Of a stretch of 64,000 nucleotides of DNA, positions 52,601 through 59,845 are shown piece after piece (positions within the stretch are counted from its first letter, which is position 1; every line of letters begins with the position of its first letter). The notes under the pieces were generated by a model, which was not told the origin of the DNA, did not search any database, and saw only the letters and a list, made by a program, of their open reading frames with translations. Source of the stretch: Komagataeibacter sucrofermentans DSM 15973. GTDB taxonomy: Bacteria; Pseudomonadota; Alphaproteobacteria; Acetobacterales; Acetobacteraceae. Made by a program: the position numbers and the translations under genes. The DNA lies in the NCBI RefSeq assembly GCF_040581405.1, contig NZ_CP137157.1, positions 1,678,001 through 1,742,000 of the forward strand, in the 5' to 3' direction.

Positions 52601-55221
52601 GCGTGCTGCGCGCCGATCTCGTAACACCCGTGGTGCTGGATCTGATCCTGTCGATTGCGCGCGTGGTGCTGGTGGCAGGCCAGGGGCTGGCCGAACAGCT
52701 TGACCGGGCCGAAGCCCCGCTGGCACGCCCCGTGCCGCCCGTGCTCCCCGTGCCGCGCCAGCCCGCCACGGCCTTTGGCGCGCCGCCGGTGCCGGAACTT
52801 GAATTCTTCAACGGCCATGGCGGCTTTGCCGAGAACGGGCGCGAATACGTGATCGTGCTCGGCCCCGGCCAGACCACGCCCGCGCCGTGGGTCAACATCA
52901 TCACCAACGAGACATTTGGCTTTCAGGTCACGGCGGAAGGCAGCGGCCATACCTGGTCGGGCAACAGCCGCGAGCATCAGCTCACGCCATGGTCGAACGA
53001 CCCGGTCAGCGACCACGCAGGCGAGATCATCTACCTGCGTGACGAGAACAGCGGCACGCTGTGGTGCCCGGGTGCCGCGACACGGCGCGACGCGGCGGCA
53101 ACCTACGTCACCCGCCACGGGCGCGGCTACACGCGGCAGGACCGCGTGGCCCATGGCATTGCCAGCACGCTTTTGCAATACGTGCCACCCACTGATGCGG
53201 TCAAGATCACGCGCATCCAGTTGCGCAACCTTTCGGCCCAGCCGCGCACCCTGTCAGTCACGGCCTATGTGGAATGGGTGCTTGGCCCCGCGCGCAGCAA
53301 GGCCGCCCCCTTCATCCTGACCGAACGCGACGACGAGACCGGCGCCCTGTTCGCGCGTAACCGCTGGCAGGCGGACTATGCCGGGCGGGTCGCGTTTGCC
53401 GATATGGGCGGCTACCTGAGTGCCAGTTCCGGTGACCGCACCGCCTTCATCGGGCGCAACGGCACGGTGGAAAACCCGGCCGCCTTCACCCGCCCAAATA
53501 ACGTGCAGGGCCGCACCGGCGCGGGGCTTGACCCGTGCGGCGTGGTGCAGACCATGGCCACCGTGCCGCCGGGCGGCCGTGTCGAGATCGTTTTCCTGCT
53601 CGGTGAAGGCGAAAACGAGGCCGATGCCCGCCGCCTCATCACCCACTACCGCACAGCTGACCTTGACCGCGTGCTCGAAGCCGCAACCAGCCAGTGGGAG
53701 CAGGTGACCGGCTCCATACAGGTCAGCACGCCAGACCGCTCGCTCGACATCATGCTCAATGGCTGGCTGCTGTACCAGACGCTGGCCAGCCGGGTCTGGG
53801 CGCGGGCGGGCTTCTACCAGGCCAGCGGGGCCTATGGCTTTCGCGACCAGTTGCAAGATGGCATGGCGCTGGCGCTATGCCGCCCCGCAGCCGTGCGCGC
53901 CCACCTGCTGCGCGCGGCCAGCCGCCAGTTTGTGGAGGGCGACGTGCAGCACTGGTGGCTGCCACAGACCGGCGCCGGCGTGCGCACCCATATCTCCGAT
54001 GACCGGGCCTGGCTTGCCTATACGGTGGCGCATTATGTCAGCACGGCGGGCGACAGTGGTGTGCTTGACGAAATCATCCCCTTCCTCGAGGCGCCGCCCC
54101 TGCCGCTGGAGGAACATGACCGCTTCATGATCCCGGCAGTCTCATCGCAGACAGGCAGCCTGTTCGAGCACTGCGCCCGCGCGCTCGATCATGCGCTGGC
54201 CACGGGTGCCCATGGCCTGCCGCTGATGGGCACGGGTGACTGGAACGATGGCATGAACCGCGTGGGCGAGCACGGCAGGGGCGAGAGCGTGTGGCTGGGC
54301 TGGTTCCTGCACGCGACGCTGGCCACCTTCATTCCGCTGGCGCGCGCACGGGGTGAAAACGCGCGCGCGCAGGCGTGGGAGGCACATATGCAAACCCTTG
54401 CCACGGCACTCGAGGCCACGTGGGATGGCGACTGGTACCTGCGCGCCTATTTTGATGACGGCACGCCACTGGGCTCGCATACCAGCGCGGAATGCCAGAT
54501 CGATGCCATATCCCAGTCATGGTCGGTGCTGTCTGGCGTGGGCGCGCCCGACCGGGTGGCCCATGCCATGCGCTCGGTGCGCGCGCGGCTGGTACGCGCC
54601 GATGAAGGACTGGTGCTGGTGCTCGCCCCGCCTTTTGATACCATCGGCCCTGATCCGGGCTATATTCGTGGCTACCCGCCCGGCATACGCGAAAATGGCG
54701 GCCAGTACACCCATGCCGCCCTGTGGACCGTCATGGCCTTCGCAGCCCTGGGCGATGGCGCGCAGGCACATGCCCTGCTGCACATCATCAACCCCATCAA
54801 CCACAGCCTGACCGCCGAGGCTGCCGGGCGGTACCGACTGGAACCCTATGTTGTCGCAGCCGACATCTATTCCCGCCCGCCGCATGTGGGGCGGGGCGGC
54901 TGGTCGTGGTACACCGGATCAGCCGGATGGATGCAGCGCGTAGGCGTGGAAACCCTGCTCGGCCTGCGCGTGCAGGGTACGACGCTGATCGTTGACCCGT
55001 GCATTCCGCCCGGATGGCCCGAATTCACGGCGCGGCTGCGCTGGCGCACCGCCACCTATGCCATAACGGTTAGCAACCCAGAGCATATGAGCGCGGGCGT
55101 ACGCCATGTCGTGCTCGATGGCGCGGCCCTGCCCGCCACCGATGCGATCGGGATGGTGGATGACGGCGCAACCCATATCGTGACCGTGACCCTCGGGCCG
55201 CCACCGCAGGCCGTTACGTGA
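46666..55221 (+). CDS. ndvB: NdvB-like cyclic beta-glucan synthase, giant multidomain membrane protein
   Basis: A 2851-residue protein. About residues 410-470, 820-870 and 900-1010 hold membrane helices. The glycosyltransferase-84 domain (about 500-820) has the DxD motif (ITLDADTRLPLE, near 636), SASGIDAYSAAVSDLY and RLHRWTRGDWQ (about 785). Two carbohydrate-binding GH94-like domains follow (about 1570-1830 and 2045-2330, each with a GEIIYLRD or YGQYIYLRD stretch) and a catalytic GH94-type domain at the end (YGFRDQLQDGMAL about 2388, GTGDWNDGMNRVG about 2523). The family builds periplasmic cyclic beta-1,2 glucans from UDP-glucose for osmotic adaptation. ATG 46666 has GGAG before it; 46618 and 46636 are alternatives. 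Linkage type is inferred from family. Confidence 0.92.
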   Translation: MNATTRPSQPGGALRSWLARLPRWTTQPAWQEDATPIRSEIFGPERLEAHARSLAAAQAITPDPRGYGQPLSRRLAQNSAFLRAADVRIAEAIQAGRQLTPAAQWLADNYALIDMQIRETDLDLPPGYYARLPKLAGGPFAGLPRVFGVTWALVAHTDSNIQPAMLYAYLLAYQSVTPLNIGELWAVSITLRIVLIENLRRVTGAIMANNASRREADALADRLAACRQDTPAALSALLASVAPHTLTHAFTAQLAHRSRGLDPEKDPALIWLAQRLADRGTTMDNAVRDDLLEQGAFNATIRNIITSLRLIAGFDWTEAFERVCLVNRVFGAYDSFTRADFASRDLYRKAIEELARGSGLSEIAIAEHAVALARQAQTTTPDDPRRADPGYYLLMAGRTRLEHAIGFRPTARLALVRAFCARGIKAYSAVVTALTLLFLAVPLWLCDAAMGGASWLLAALAFVPASEAAVACVNRLALEVIQATSLPGLEFREGIPPTHRSMVVVPALLTTPATVATLLARIEVHYLAARDDMVHFALLSDWPDSPTPDAPDDQPLLATALAGVAALNHKYGPAAGGTRFFVLHRRRIWVESEQAWMGWERKRGKLHELNRLLRGAADTTFMPPASPLPQAIKYIITLDADTRLPLETVRRLIGKIAHPLNAPRFDPVSGRVHEGYAILQPRVTPALPVGHHSTLFQRIYASASGIDAYSAAVSDLYQDMFGEGSYAGKGIYDIDAFEAALARRVPDSTLLSHDLFEGIFARAGLVSDIEVVEDFPTDYLVAAQRLHRWTRGDWQLLPWVLSGAGHSPRSHVSGIARWKMLDNLRRTLSTPLALAALVGAWFLPFHVALVWTAFMLAALALPAFLPVLADLVPRREWITLRSYFSVLGAASAEAGVMTFLNVTFLSHQAFLMADAIGRTLVRVFITRRHMLQWVPADQLTDRTRAGLAGYYGHMLSGPVLAGSMTCGVSLWAPWNLFVCVPVAVLWGLSPAIAMWASRTPVIAARSRPSRTDIRALRMTARRTWRFFETYVTPADNMLPPDNFQEDPAPLLARRTSPTNIGLYLLCTISARDFGWAGLADTVARLEATFATLARMPRYRGHFYNWYATDDLRPLDPAYVSSVDSGNMAGHLIALASACQRWAERGPETDPWRAGMTDALNIAMADLTFSNGARRNHTAPERQLLRLLTGLKNAVLSDTAARSAVELGRLRRQAAAAVDHAAVLYSNLPDTAPDIATDLLFWIAAPLRALESHQRDLDQDLHATLAPRLVALAQAARHMAQEMDFKFLCDPARKLLSIGYLVAEDTQDTNCYDLLASEARLAVFFAIAKGDMPAQDWFRLGRSITPVGNGAALVSWSGSMFEYLMPSLVMRAPMGSLLEQTNTLIVQRQIAYGQARGLPWGISESAYNVRDLEYTYQYSNFGVPGLGLKRGLGLDRVVAPYATALAAMVDPQKAVANLYVLEKTGALGRYGFYESLDYTPGRVPDRSPVAIIRAYMAHHQGMSILAVADTLMGGIMRTRFHDDPLMASAELLLHERAPRRGAVARPLPLEDDSKAPAPPVTTPAGRYLDRADTVQPVTHLLSNGRYTVMLTAAGSGYSRWLGHAITRWREDMTCDEYGQYIYLRDRGTGRVWSATAQPCAARPDEYGVAFHEDRAEFARRDGNLTTTLEIFVSAEDDAEARQLSLYNAGSEAIELEVTSYSELSLLGQDADLAHPAFTKLFVQTEYLPEARALIATRRRRAPDDAGIWVAHMAVCDSAIEVETDRARFIGRRHDVHDPAALHPRARLSGATGTVLDPAFAIRTTLSIRPGAMARITLWTMAAPTRAALLDMIDTHQDATAVERVRTLAWTQAQVQLRHLDISPATADLFQRLAAHILYAGPALRADAMTIARGAGPQPLLWAQGISGDLPLLVLRIKAADDTALVRLVLVAQEYLRLKQVAADLVILNEHPSSYMQDLQVALDQLVHATPRTASTAGSVRVLRADLVTPVVLDLILSIARVVLVAGQGLAEQLDRAEAPLARPVPPVLPVPRQPATAFGAPPVPELEFFNGHGGFAENGREYVIVLGPGQTTPAPWVNIITNETFGFQVTAEGSGHTWSGNSREHQLTPWSNDPVSDHAGEIIYLRDENSGTLWCPGAATRRDAAATYVTRHGRGYTRQDRVAHGIASTLLQYVPPTDAVKITRIQLRNLSAQPRTLSVTAYVEWVLGPARSKAAPFILTERDDETGALFARNRWQADYAGRVAFADMGGYLSASSGDRTAFIGRNGTVENPAAFTRPNNVQGRTGAGLDPCGVVQTMATVPPGGRVEIVFLLGEGENEADARRLITHYRTADLDRVLEAATSQWEQVTGSIQVSTPDRSLDIMLNGWLLYQTLASRVWARAGFYQASGAYGFRDQLQDGMALALCRPAAVRAHLLRAASRQFVEGDVQHWWLPQTGAGVRTHISDDRAWLAYTVAHYVSTAGDSGVLDEIIPFLEAPPLPLEEHDRFMIPAVSSQTGSLFEHCARALDHALATGAHGLPLMGTGDWNDGMNRVGEHGRGESVWLGWFLHATLATFIPLARARGENARAQAWEAHMQTLATALEATWDGDWYLRAYFDDGTPLGSHTSAECQIDAISQSWSVLSGVGAPDRVAHAMRSVRARLVRADEGLVLVLAPPFDTIGPDPGYIRGYPPGIRENGGQYTHAALWTVMAFAALGDGAQAHALLHIINPINHSLTAEAAGRYRLEPYVVAADIYSRPPHVGRGGWSWYTGSAGWMQRVGVETLLGLRVQGTTLIVDPCIPPGWPEFTARLRWRTATYAITVSNPEHMSAGVRHVVLDGAALPATDAIGMVDDGATHIVTVTLGPPPQAVT

Positions 55222-55287
55222 CGGATGGATCTGGTTTGAGGCGCAGTTTCATCACTTATTAATTTACCACCACCCATGCAAAAGGCC

Positions 55288-55312
55288 CGAACCATCCCGC
55301 CCGTATGCCGTT
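55288..55312 (+). promoter_or_regulatory. Candidate EcfG-type (general stress) promoter
   Basis: CGAAC, 16 bases, then CGTT. The alphaproteobacterial stress sigma factor EcfG uses GGAAC-N16/17-CGTT, so only the first base differs. It is 64 bases before the start of a small hydrophilic protein of stress type. A chance match cannot be excluded. Confidence 0.4.
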
Positions 55313-55376
55313 GACTGACTGACAGCAGGACAAGACGCGGTTTTTACTGCTGCCTTTTCCATAAAGGACAGGGATC

Positions 55377-55631
55377 ATGTCTTATCTTACGCACCAGCAC
55401 GCGCGTGGCGGCACGCCTTCAGCCCCCGTGGATGAAGGCCATGCCGCCCCGAAGGCTGAAGGGCACGGCAAGCCCCGCAAGGGCGAGGACGAGCCGGAAT
55501 CCAGCCTTGACAATGATGAACGGGTCGAGGCCACCAGCCACAAAGGCCCGCAGCAGAACTGTGCGGAAGGCTGCGATGAACACGCCCGCCCCGAAGGCCA
55601 GCCCGGCGCGACACCTACCAAAAAACCCTGA
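55377..55631 (+). CDS. Small hydrophilic protein, 84 residues, unknown
   Basis: Strong AAAGGACAGGG site before the ATG. The protein is charged and disordered (GHAAPKAEGHGKPRKGEDEPESSLDNDERVEATSHKGPQQNC). There are only two cysteines (QQNCAEGC), no membrane segment and no signal peptide. It is not recognised. It begins a run of small acidic/basic proteins, and a candidate EcfG-like promoter is upstream, so a stress role is guessed. Confidence 0.6.
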   Translation: MSYLTHQHARGGTPSAPVDEGHAAPKAEGHGKPRKGEDEPESSLDNDERVEATSHKGPQQNCAEGCDEHARPEGQPGATPTKKP

Positions 55632-55781
55632 TGGCGCGACCGGGCATGAAGCTCGGTATTCGCGCCCATATTCAGACCGCGCAAAAGTATTCACACGACA
55701 GGCAGGCGCATGACGCAACCTTTTCCTGACGTGATGCCTTCAATGCGTGGGTCATCCCCCCAAATGAAAGAAGACACAACC

Positions 55782-56147
55782 ATGAAAAAGATTCTGCATT
55801 CCACCCTGCTTGCAGCCGTCGTGGCAAGTGTTCCCGCCCTGGCTGTGGCCCAGTCATCCGCCCAGCCTAACGAGCCTGCGCCCACGGCCAATTCGGCGGC
55901 CTCGCAGGTGGGGCGCAATCCGCCTTCGGCCACCTCCACAAACGGCCAGCGCGTCGAACCGTCGGACAAGCTGTGGAACAACCCGCGCACCGTGGGCGAA
56001 CAGCCTGGAACCCAGCCGCCGAACAACAATGATTCCTCTGGCAGCGCCACCCCGTATGGCCACAGCCATACCCACCCTGGCTCGGAGGGGCGCAGCAGCC
56101 GCGGCGGCAACAAGACACCTTCCCCCGCCGATAGCAGCGAACAGTAA
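55782..56147 (+). CDS. Small secreted Pro/Ser/Asn-rich protein
   Basis: 121 residues with a signal peptide (MKKILHSTLLAAVVASVPALAVA, cut before QSSAQ near residue 24) and a low-complexity mature part ending TPSPADSSEQ. No domain was recognised. The frame is open to 55710, but the ATG at 55782 starts the signal peptide. It follows a 150-base gap after the 84-residue protein. Confidence 0.65.
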   Translation: MKKILHSTLLAAVVASVPALAVAQSSAQPNEPAPTANSAASQVGRNPPSATSTNGQRVEPSDKLWNNPRTVGEQPGTQPPNNNDSSGSATPYGHSHTHPGSEGRSSRGGNKTPSPADSSEQ

Positions 56148-56159
56148 GCCACGCAGCCG

Positions 56160-56182
56160 CACGGAGCCTGCGCCGCTCCGTG
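56160..56182 (+). promoter_or_regulatory. Hairpin downstream of the secreted-protein gene
   Basis: Perfect 8-base arms CACGGAGC / GCTCCGTG around CTGCGCC, 12 bases after the stop codon. No T run follows. It may be a weak terminator or a processing site before the next small gene. Confidence 0.45.
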
Positions 56183-56200
56183 CCTTATGTGAGAACAGGC

Positions 56201-56347
56201 ATGTACCTTCCCTGTGGCCAGCCCCCCATGCCCCCGCCAGCCCCACCTCCGCCATTGCGTGACCCGCCGCCGGCAGGACCAGATGGCCCCGACCCGTTTG
56301 ATGACCCGCCGCCCCCACCACCCCCACTCCAGAACAAGGACGCGTGA
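56201..56347 (+). CDS. Pro-rich 48-residue peptide, candidate gene
   Basis: Starts MYLPCGQPPMPPPAPPPPL and ends QNKDA; more than a third is proline. The upstream AGAACAGGC is a weak ribosome site, and the stop lies two bases before the ATG of the next gene. The tight spacing suggests translational coupling with the gene at 56350. Unknown; could also be a leader peptide for its neighbour. Confidence 0.45.
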   Translation: MYLPCGQPPMPPPAPPPPLRDPPPAGPDGPDPFDDPPPPPPPLQNKDA

Positions 56348-56349
56348 TC

Positions 56350-56514
56350 ATGCATAACAGTCCCGACCCCAAGGAAGAAAAGCAGCCCACTCCCGCCGAG
56401 ACGCATGAAGACGAGGGCCGCGACGAAGCGCTTGACGAGAGCTTCCCCGCCAGCGACCCACCATCGCAGGGACGCACCACCGGCCCGCGCTCACAGCCGC
56501 ACAATACAAAGTGA
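56350..56514 (+). CDS. Small 54-residue protein with conserved ESFPASDPP motif
   Basis: The product is hydrophilic and acidic (MHNSPDPKEEKQPTPAETH) and carries ALDESFPASDPPSQ at about residues 27-40. A short motif of this kind (D-E-A-L-D-E-S-F-P-A-S-D-P-P) recurs in small uncharacterised proteins of many proteobacteria, often in stress-related clusters. The function is unknown. A preceding Pro-rich reading frame ends two bases before its ATG. Confidence 0.75.
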   Translation: MHNSPDPKEEKQPTPAETHEDEGRDEALDESFPASDPPSQGRTTGPRSQPHNTK

Positions 56515-56540
56515 GCTGTCACCCTCATTCACGATGAGGG

Positions 56541-56610
56541 CGCCCGTTAAAAGGGCGCTACCTGTTTTCGGAGCTTTTTGAAAAAAGCTTCCCCAAAAAC
56601 TTTTGGCGGC
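56541..56610. repeat. Dispersed T-rich palindromic element, long copy
   Basis: GGGCGCCCGTTAAAAGGGCGC, then GGAGC-T5-GAAAAAAGCTTCCCC and AAAAACTTTTGGCGGC. Its reverse complement contains TTTTTGGGGAAGC and T6-CAAAAAGC, the same core as the copies at 8071-8112 and 43241-43292. Confidence 0.6.
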
Positions 56611-56745
56611 AGGCTGGCCCTCCGCCTGCCGGTCCCTTTCGGGGCGGGAACGCGCCACCATCCCGCCCTTTTGCGGGCGCGGCTCATGCCAGTGCATGCA
56701 CCAGCCCGCAGCAATACTCTATTTTACAGCAGACGGAGAACAGCC

Positions 56746-57378
56746 ATGGCCATCCATGCATCCGGCGCGATGTCAGCCTCATCCACACGCAATCCCGGCC
56801 CGCAGGCCCCTGCTGCCCACGGCACGCTGGCCGGGCGCACCATTGCCTTCCTGGCCACCAATGGCGTGGAGGATGTGGAACTGAGCGAACCGGCGGCGGC
56901 CCTGCGCGCGGCGGGTGCCCATACGGTGCTTGTCGCCCCCGAAGCCGGTGAAATTCAGGCCATGAAAGCTGATGTAAACCCCACCCGGCGGCTGCATGTG
57001 GACATGCCGGTGAACGAGGCCCGCGCGGATGAATTTGATGGCCTTGTGCTGCCCGGCGGCACGACCAGCCCCGATCACCTGCGCATGGACCCGCAGGCCG
57101 TCAGCTTCGTGCGGGCGTTCGTGCAGACGGGCAAGCCCATTGCCGCCATCTGCCACGGCGCATGGACGCTGATCAACGCCGAGGGCGTGCGCGGGCACAC
57201 GCTCACCTCATGGCCCTCGCTGCGCGTGGACCTGACCAATGCAGGCGCGCACTGGGTGGACCGCGAAGTGGTGAGCGATGGCATGCTGGTCACGTCACGC
57301 AACCCGCATGACCTCAAGGCATTCTGTCCGGCCATCATCACCCTGTTTGCCAAAGCCCCCCACCGCGCAGCGCAGTAA
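56746..57378 (+). CDS. DJ-1/PfpI-family protein (YhbO/HchA-like)
   Basis: A 210-residue protein of the DJ-1/PfpI superfamily, covering about residues 30-205. The nucleophile Cys is in AAICHGAWTL (about residue 149), with the glutamate in GVEDVELSEPAAALRAAG close to the N-terminus. Members act as glyoxalases, deglycases or proteases; protein or DNA repair from glycation is the usual stress role. A GGAG site precedes the ATG at 56746. It lies 15 bases upstream of a membrane protein gene, so the two are an operon. Confidence 0.88.
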   Translation: MAIHASGAMSASSTRNPGPQAPAAHGTLAGRTIAFLATNGVEDVELSEPAAALRAAGAHTVLVAPEAGEIQAMKADVNPTRRLHVDMPVNEARADEFDGLVLPGGTTSPDHLRMDPQAVSFVRAFVQTGKPIAAICHGAWTLINAEGVRGHTLTSWPSLRVDLTNAGAHWVDREVVSDGMLVTSRNPHDLKAFCPAIITLFAKAPHRAAQ

Positions 57379-57393
57379 AGGGAGGCGGGCAAG

Positions 57394-58164
57394 ATGACGA
57401 AGAACCCGACTTTCCTGCGCTATTACGCCACGACCATGCTATGCGCGGGCGCCGCCACGCTGGGGGCCGGTTTTGTGGCCTGGTGGCGCGGGCGCAAGGT
57501 TGCAACCGATGCCCCCGTGGCCACGGCGCACGCATCCCCTCCCGCAGCCCACCCCGGCCCGCATGAGCGCGAACCTGCAGAGACCGACACGACACGCCAG
57601 GTCGCGCGCAAGATGATCCAGTATTTTGTCATTCCGCTATGGCTGACGGCGGGCCTGACCGACTGGTGGTGCCATCGCCGCACGGATATCGAGCATACGA
57701 CGGGACTGAAAGAAACCGGCATCCATCTGCTCATGCTTGGCGAGGCCGCCTTCCCCGTTCTGGCGGGCCTGTTCCTGGAAATTGACGCGCCCGTGCTGTC
57801 GCTCATGATCGCCTCGTTTTTCGTGCATGAAGCCACGGCGATGTGGGATGTCAGCTATGCCGTAACCCGGCGCGAGGTGCAGCCGGTGGAGCAGCATGTG
57901 CACAGCTTTCTGGAAATGGTGCCGCTGCTGGCCGTTGCACTGGTGGCCGTGCTGCACTGGCCACAGCTTCAGGCGCTGATGGGGCGCAAGGTGATCCGCT
58001 CGCACCCCATCCGCCTCAAGCGCGTGCCGCTAGGCCTGCGCTATGCTCTGGGCGCACTCGGGGCGATGGCCCTGTTCGAGGTGCTCCCCTATTGCGAGGA
58101 AGCCCTGCGCGACTGGAAAGCCAATCCCGGCCGCCTCACGCCCCCTGCGGGCCAGCCGGTGTAA
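57394..58164 (+). CDS. Membrane protein of unknown function, 256 residues
   Basis: Strong GGGAGG site 6-9 bases before the ATG. About four or five hydrophobic segments: residues 10-30, 75-92, 110-145 and 175-190, and near 220-240. His-rich loops (WCHRRTDIEHTTG, FVHEATAMWDVSYAVTRREV, EQHVHSFLEM) could bind metal. No family was recognised. Coupling to the DJ-1/PfpI gene suggests a shared stress function; that is inference. Confidence 0.65.
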   Translation: MTKNPTFLRYYATTMLCAGAATLGAGFVAWWRGRKVATDAPVATAHASPPAAHPGPHEREPAETDTTRQVARKMIQYFVIPLWLTAGLTDWWCHRRTDIEHTTGLKETGIHLLMLGEAAFPVLAGLFLEIDAPVLSLMIASFFVHEATAMWDVSYAVTRREVQPVEQHVHSFLEMVPLLAVALVAVLHWPQLQALMGRKVIRSHPIRLKRVPLGLRYALGALGAMALFEVLPYCEEALRDWKANPGRLTPPAGQPV

Positions 58165-58438
58165 AATTTTTCCCAACCTTATCTATTATTATACATTGCA
58201 ATATAGTCAGCTGGTATCTAATCAGCTGACTATATTTATGCTTTAAGCAAAATATAGAATAATTATTATAATTTAAATTTTTAAAAATTTTAATTTAATA
58301 TATATTATTTACATATTAAATGAAATAAAACTGCAAATATTATTATATTTGGAAAATGAATATCTGTAATTTCCTGAAAAGATTTCCATAAAAACGCCTT
58401 AATCCGTAACTTTTGGAAAATTTTCAAGCGAGACAGAT
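58165..58438. other. 274-base AT-rich intergenic region before the HsdR-like gene
   Basis: Almost entirely A/T from 58230 to 58370. TCAGCTGGTATCTAATCAGCTGA at about 58207-58229 is an inverted repeat of TCAGCTG/CAGCTGA type. A degenerate T-rich palindromic repeat is at 58372-58427. Composition differs strongly from the surrounding chromosome and suggests an acquired segment. Confidence 0.5.
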
Positions 58439-59581
58439 ATGTCAGACGATTTTCGGCAAAAGTTTAAAGTATTTTCAGAACGTATGGTCGGTCTTGCACC
58501 ACGTTGCAGCAATGAAGAAGCAACCAAAATGTTTCTCGTGCTGCCTTTTTTGCAGTTCCTGGGATATGATATAATGAACCCGGATGAAGTCTGCCCGGAG
58601 CACCATGCAGACTTTTCAGAAAAATATAAGAACAGGGTTGATTATGCAGTCCTTCGTGAAGGTCATCCTGTCATTGCAATCGAATGCAAGGCACTTGGCG
58701 CACCGCTAAAAGATGACCGGGGACAACTGAAATCATATTTCAATGCGGCCCATACCGTAAAAATGGGCGTCATTACCGATGGTCTGGTTTATGAGTTCTA
58801 TGCCGACTCAGACGAACCTAACATGATGGATCCAAATGCTTTCCTTTCATTCGATCTACGTGAAATTGCCAAAGGCAAAATCGAGGATTCGGTTGTTGAT
58901 GGGCTGAAAAGCCTACAGAAATCAAACTTTGACCCAGAAAATATTGGCGCTGAAGCCAAGCGCAAACTGGTCTTTCAAAATCTAGTTCAACAGATTGAAG
59001 AACTGGCAGTTACCCCTAGCGAGGCTTTCGTCCGCCTTCTTTTGCAAAATATTGGACTTAAACATGTCCGGGCCAAGGCAGTTGTCGAATATACGGAATT
59101 AACCAAGAATGCATTTGCTGAATTTGTGAATCTACGCATTCTTCAGCGATTGGACCTGCCAGTAAAAGATAAAGAAACGGACAAGCCTGTTCTGGTTCCT
59201 GACCCATCCAAAGGGGATGCTGACGCAAAACCGAATGACGGCCTGGTCATCACTGATACCGAATTCCATGTATATGAGTATGCCAAGCGCCGTTTAGCCT
59301 TTTTAGCTGACAACGATGATCTTTTCGATGCAATCCCGGGAGTGGAATACAAAAATTATAAAGGGAAATTCGTTGTTTTTTATCGCAAAGAACGTGCTGG
59401 TCGTCTTTTCGATTTTTATGAAAACAAGGGAACAAAATATACATTTGATTTCGGCGAAGAATTCGGCGGTGAGTTTGGTTCTGATGAACTCGGCGGTCTG
59501 GACGAACAGCTTCTAAAGGTATTCAAAGCCCGTGTTGAAGCCATGGGTATCAAAGGAAAGCGCGCCAAAGGAGAGAACTGA
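58439..59581 (+). CDS. Standalone HsdR-N-like PD-(D/E)XK protein (type I restriction enzyme R N-terminal domain)
   Basis: A 380-residue protein. N-terminus (about 25-125) has the endonuclease pattern: Glu26, Asp68 (KNRVDYAVL), Glu82-x-Lys84 (AIECKA) and Gln96-x3-Tyr100 (QLKSYF). The rest has no helicase or methylase domain, so it is not a full HsdR. The C-terminal part (about 230-380) is conserved-looking (HVYEYAKRRLAFLAD). Similar single-gene proteins occur in many bacteria, often by mobile elements; a role in defence is suspected but unproven. AT-richer than neighbours. Confidence 0.75.
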   Translation: MSDDFRQKFKVFSERMVGLAPRCSNEEATKMFLVLPFLQFLGYDIMNPDEVCPEHHADFSEKYKNRVDYAVLREGHPVIAIECKALGAPLKDDRGQLKSYFNAAHTVKMGVITDGLVYEFYADSDEPNMMDPNAFLSFDLREIAKGKIEDSVVDGLKSLQKSNFDPENIGAEAKRKLVFQNLVQQIEELAVTPSEAFVRLLLQNIGLKHVRAKAVVEYTELTKNAFAEFVNLRILQRLDLPVKDKETDKPVLVPDPSKGDADAKPNDGLVITDTEFHVYEYAKRRLAFLADNDDLFDAIPGVEYKNYKGKFVVFYRKERAGRLFDFYENKGTKYTFDFGEEFGGEFGSDELGGLDEQLLKVFKARVEAMGIKGKRAKGEN

Positions 59582-59672
59582 TAAAAACAACGGTTGTTTC
59601 CCAACCCACCGAATCATCCAGCATGACGGCGTTCTTACTTGACACCAGGCCTGTCAAACCTTGAATGACAGA

Positions 59673-59719
59673 ACAGACTGCATAGCTTCTTGTAATAAGC
59701 GTGATGCAGTCTGTCTTTT
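59673..59719 (+). terminator. Terminator-like hairpin after the HsdR-like gene
   Basis: Perfect 11-base arms ACAGACTGCAT / ATGCAGTCTGT around a 20-base loop that itself pairs (GCTT/AAGC), followed by CTTTTC. It is 91 bases after the stop codon. The rest of the gap to 59845 has no gene. Confidence 0.65.
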
Positions 59720-59845
59720 CTGATTTGGCCCATGATGCATCACCGGACCATGACGGTTGCTGCGAGGCAGATGGTCAACATCGGTAAGACGCATGTCATG
59801 GGTATCAGGCGTGCCCGTCATGCCAGAAACAGGGGAACGGATGCC

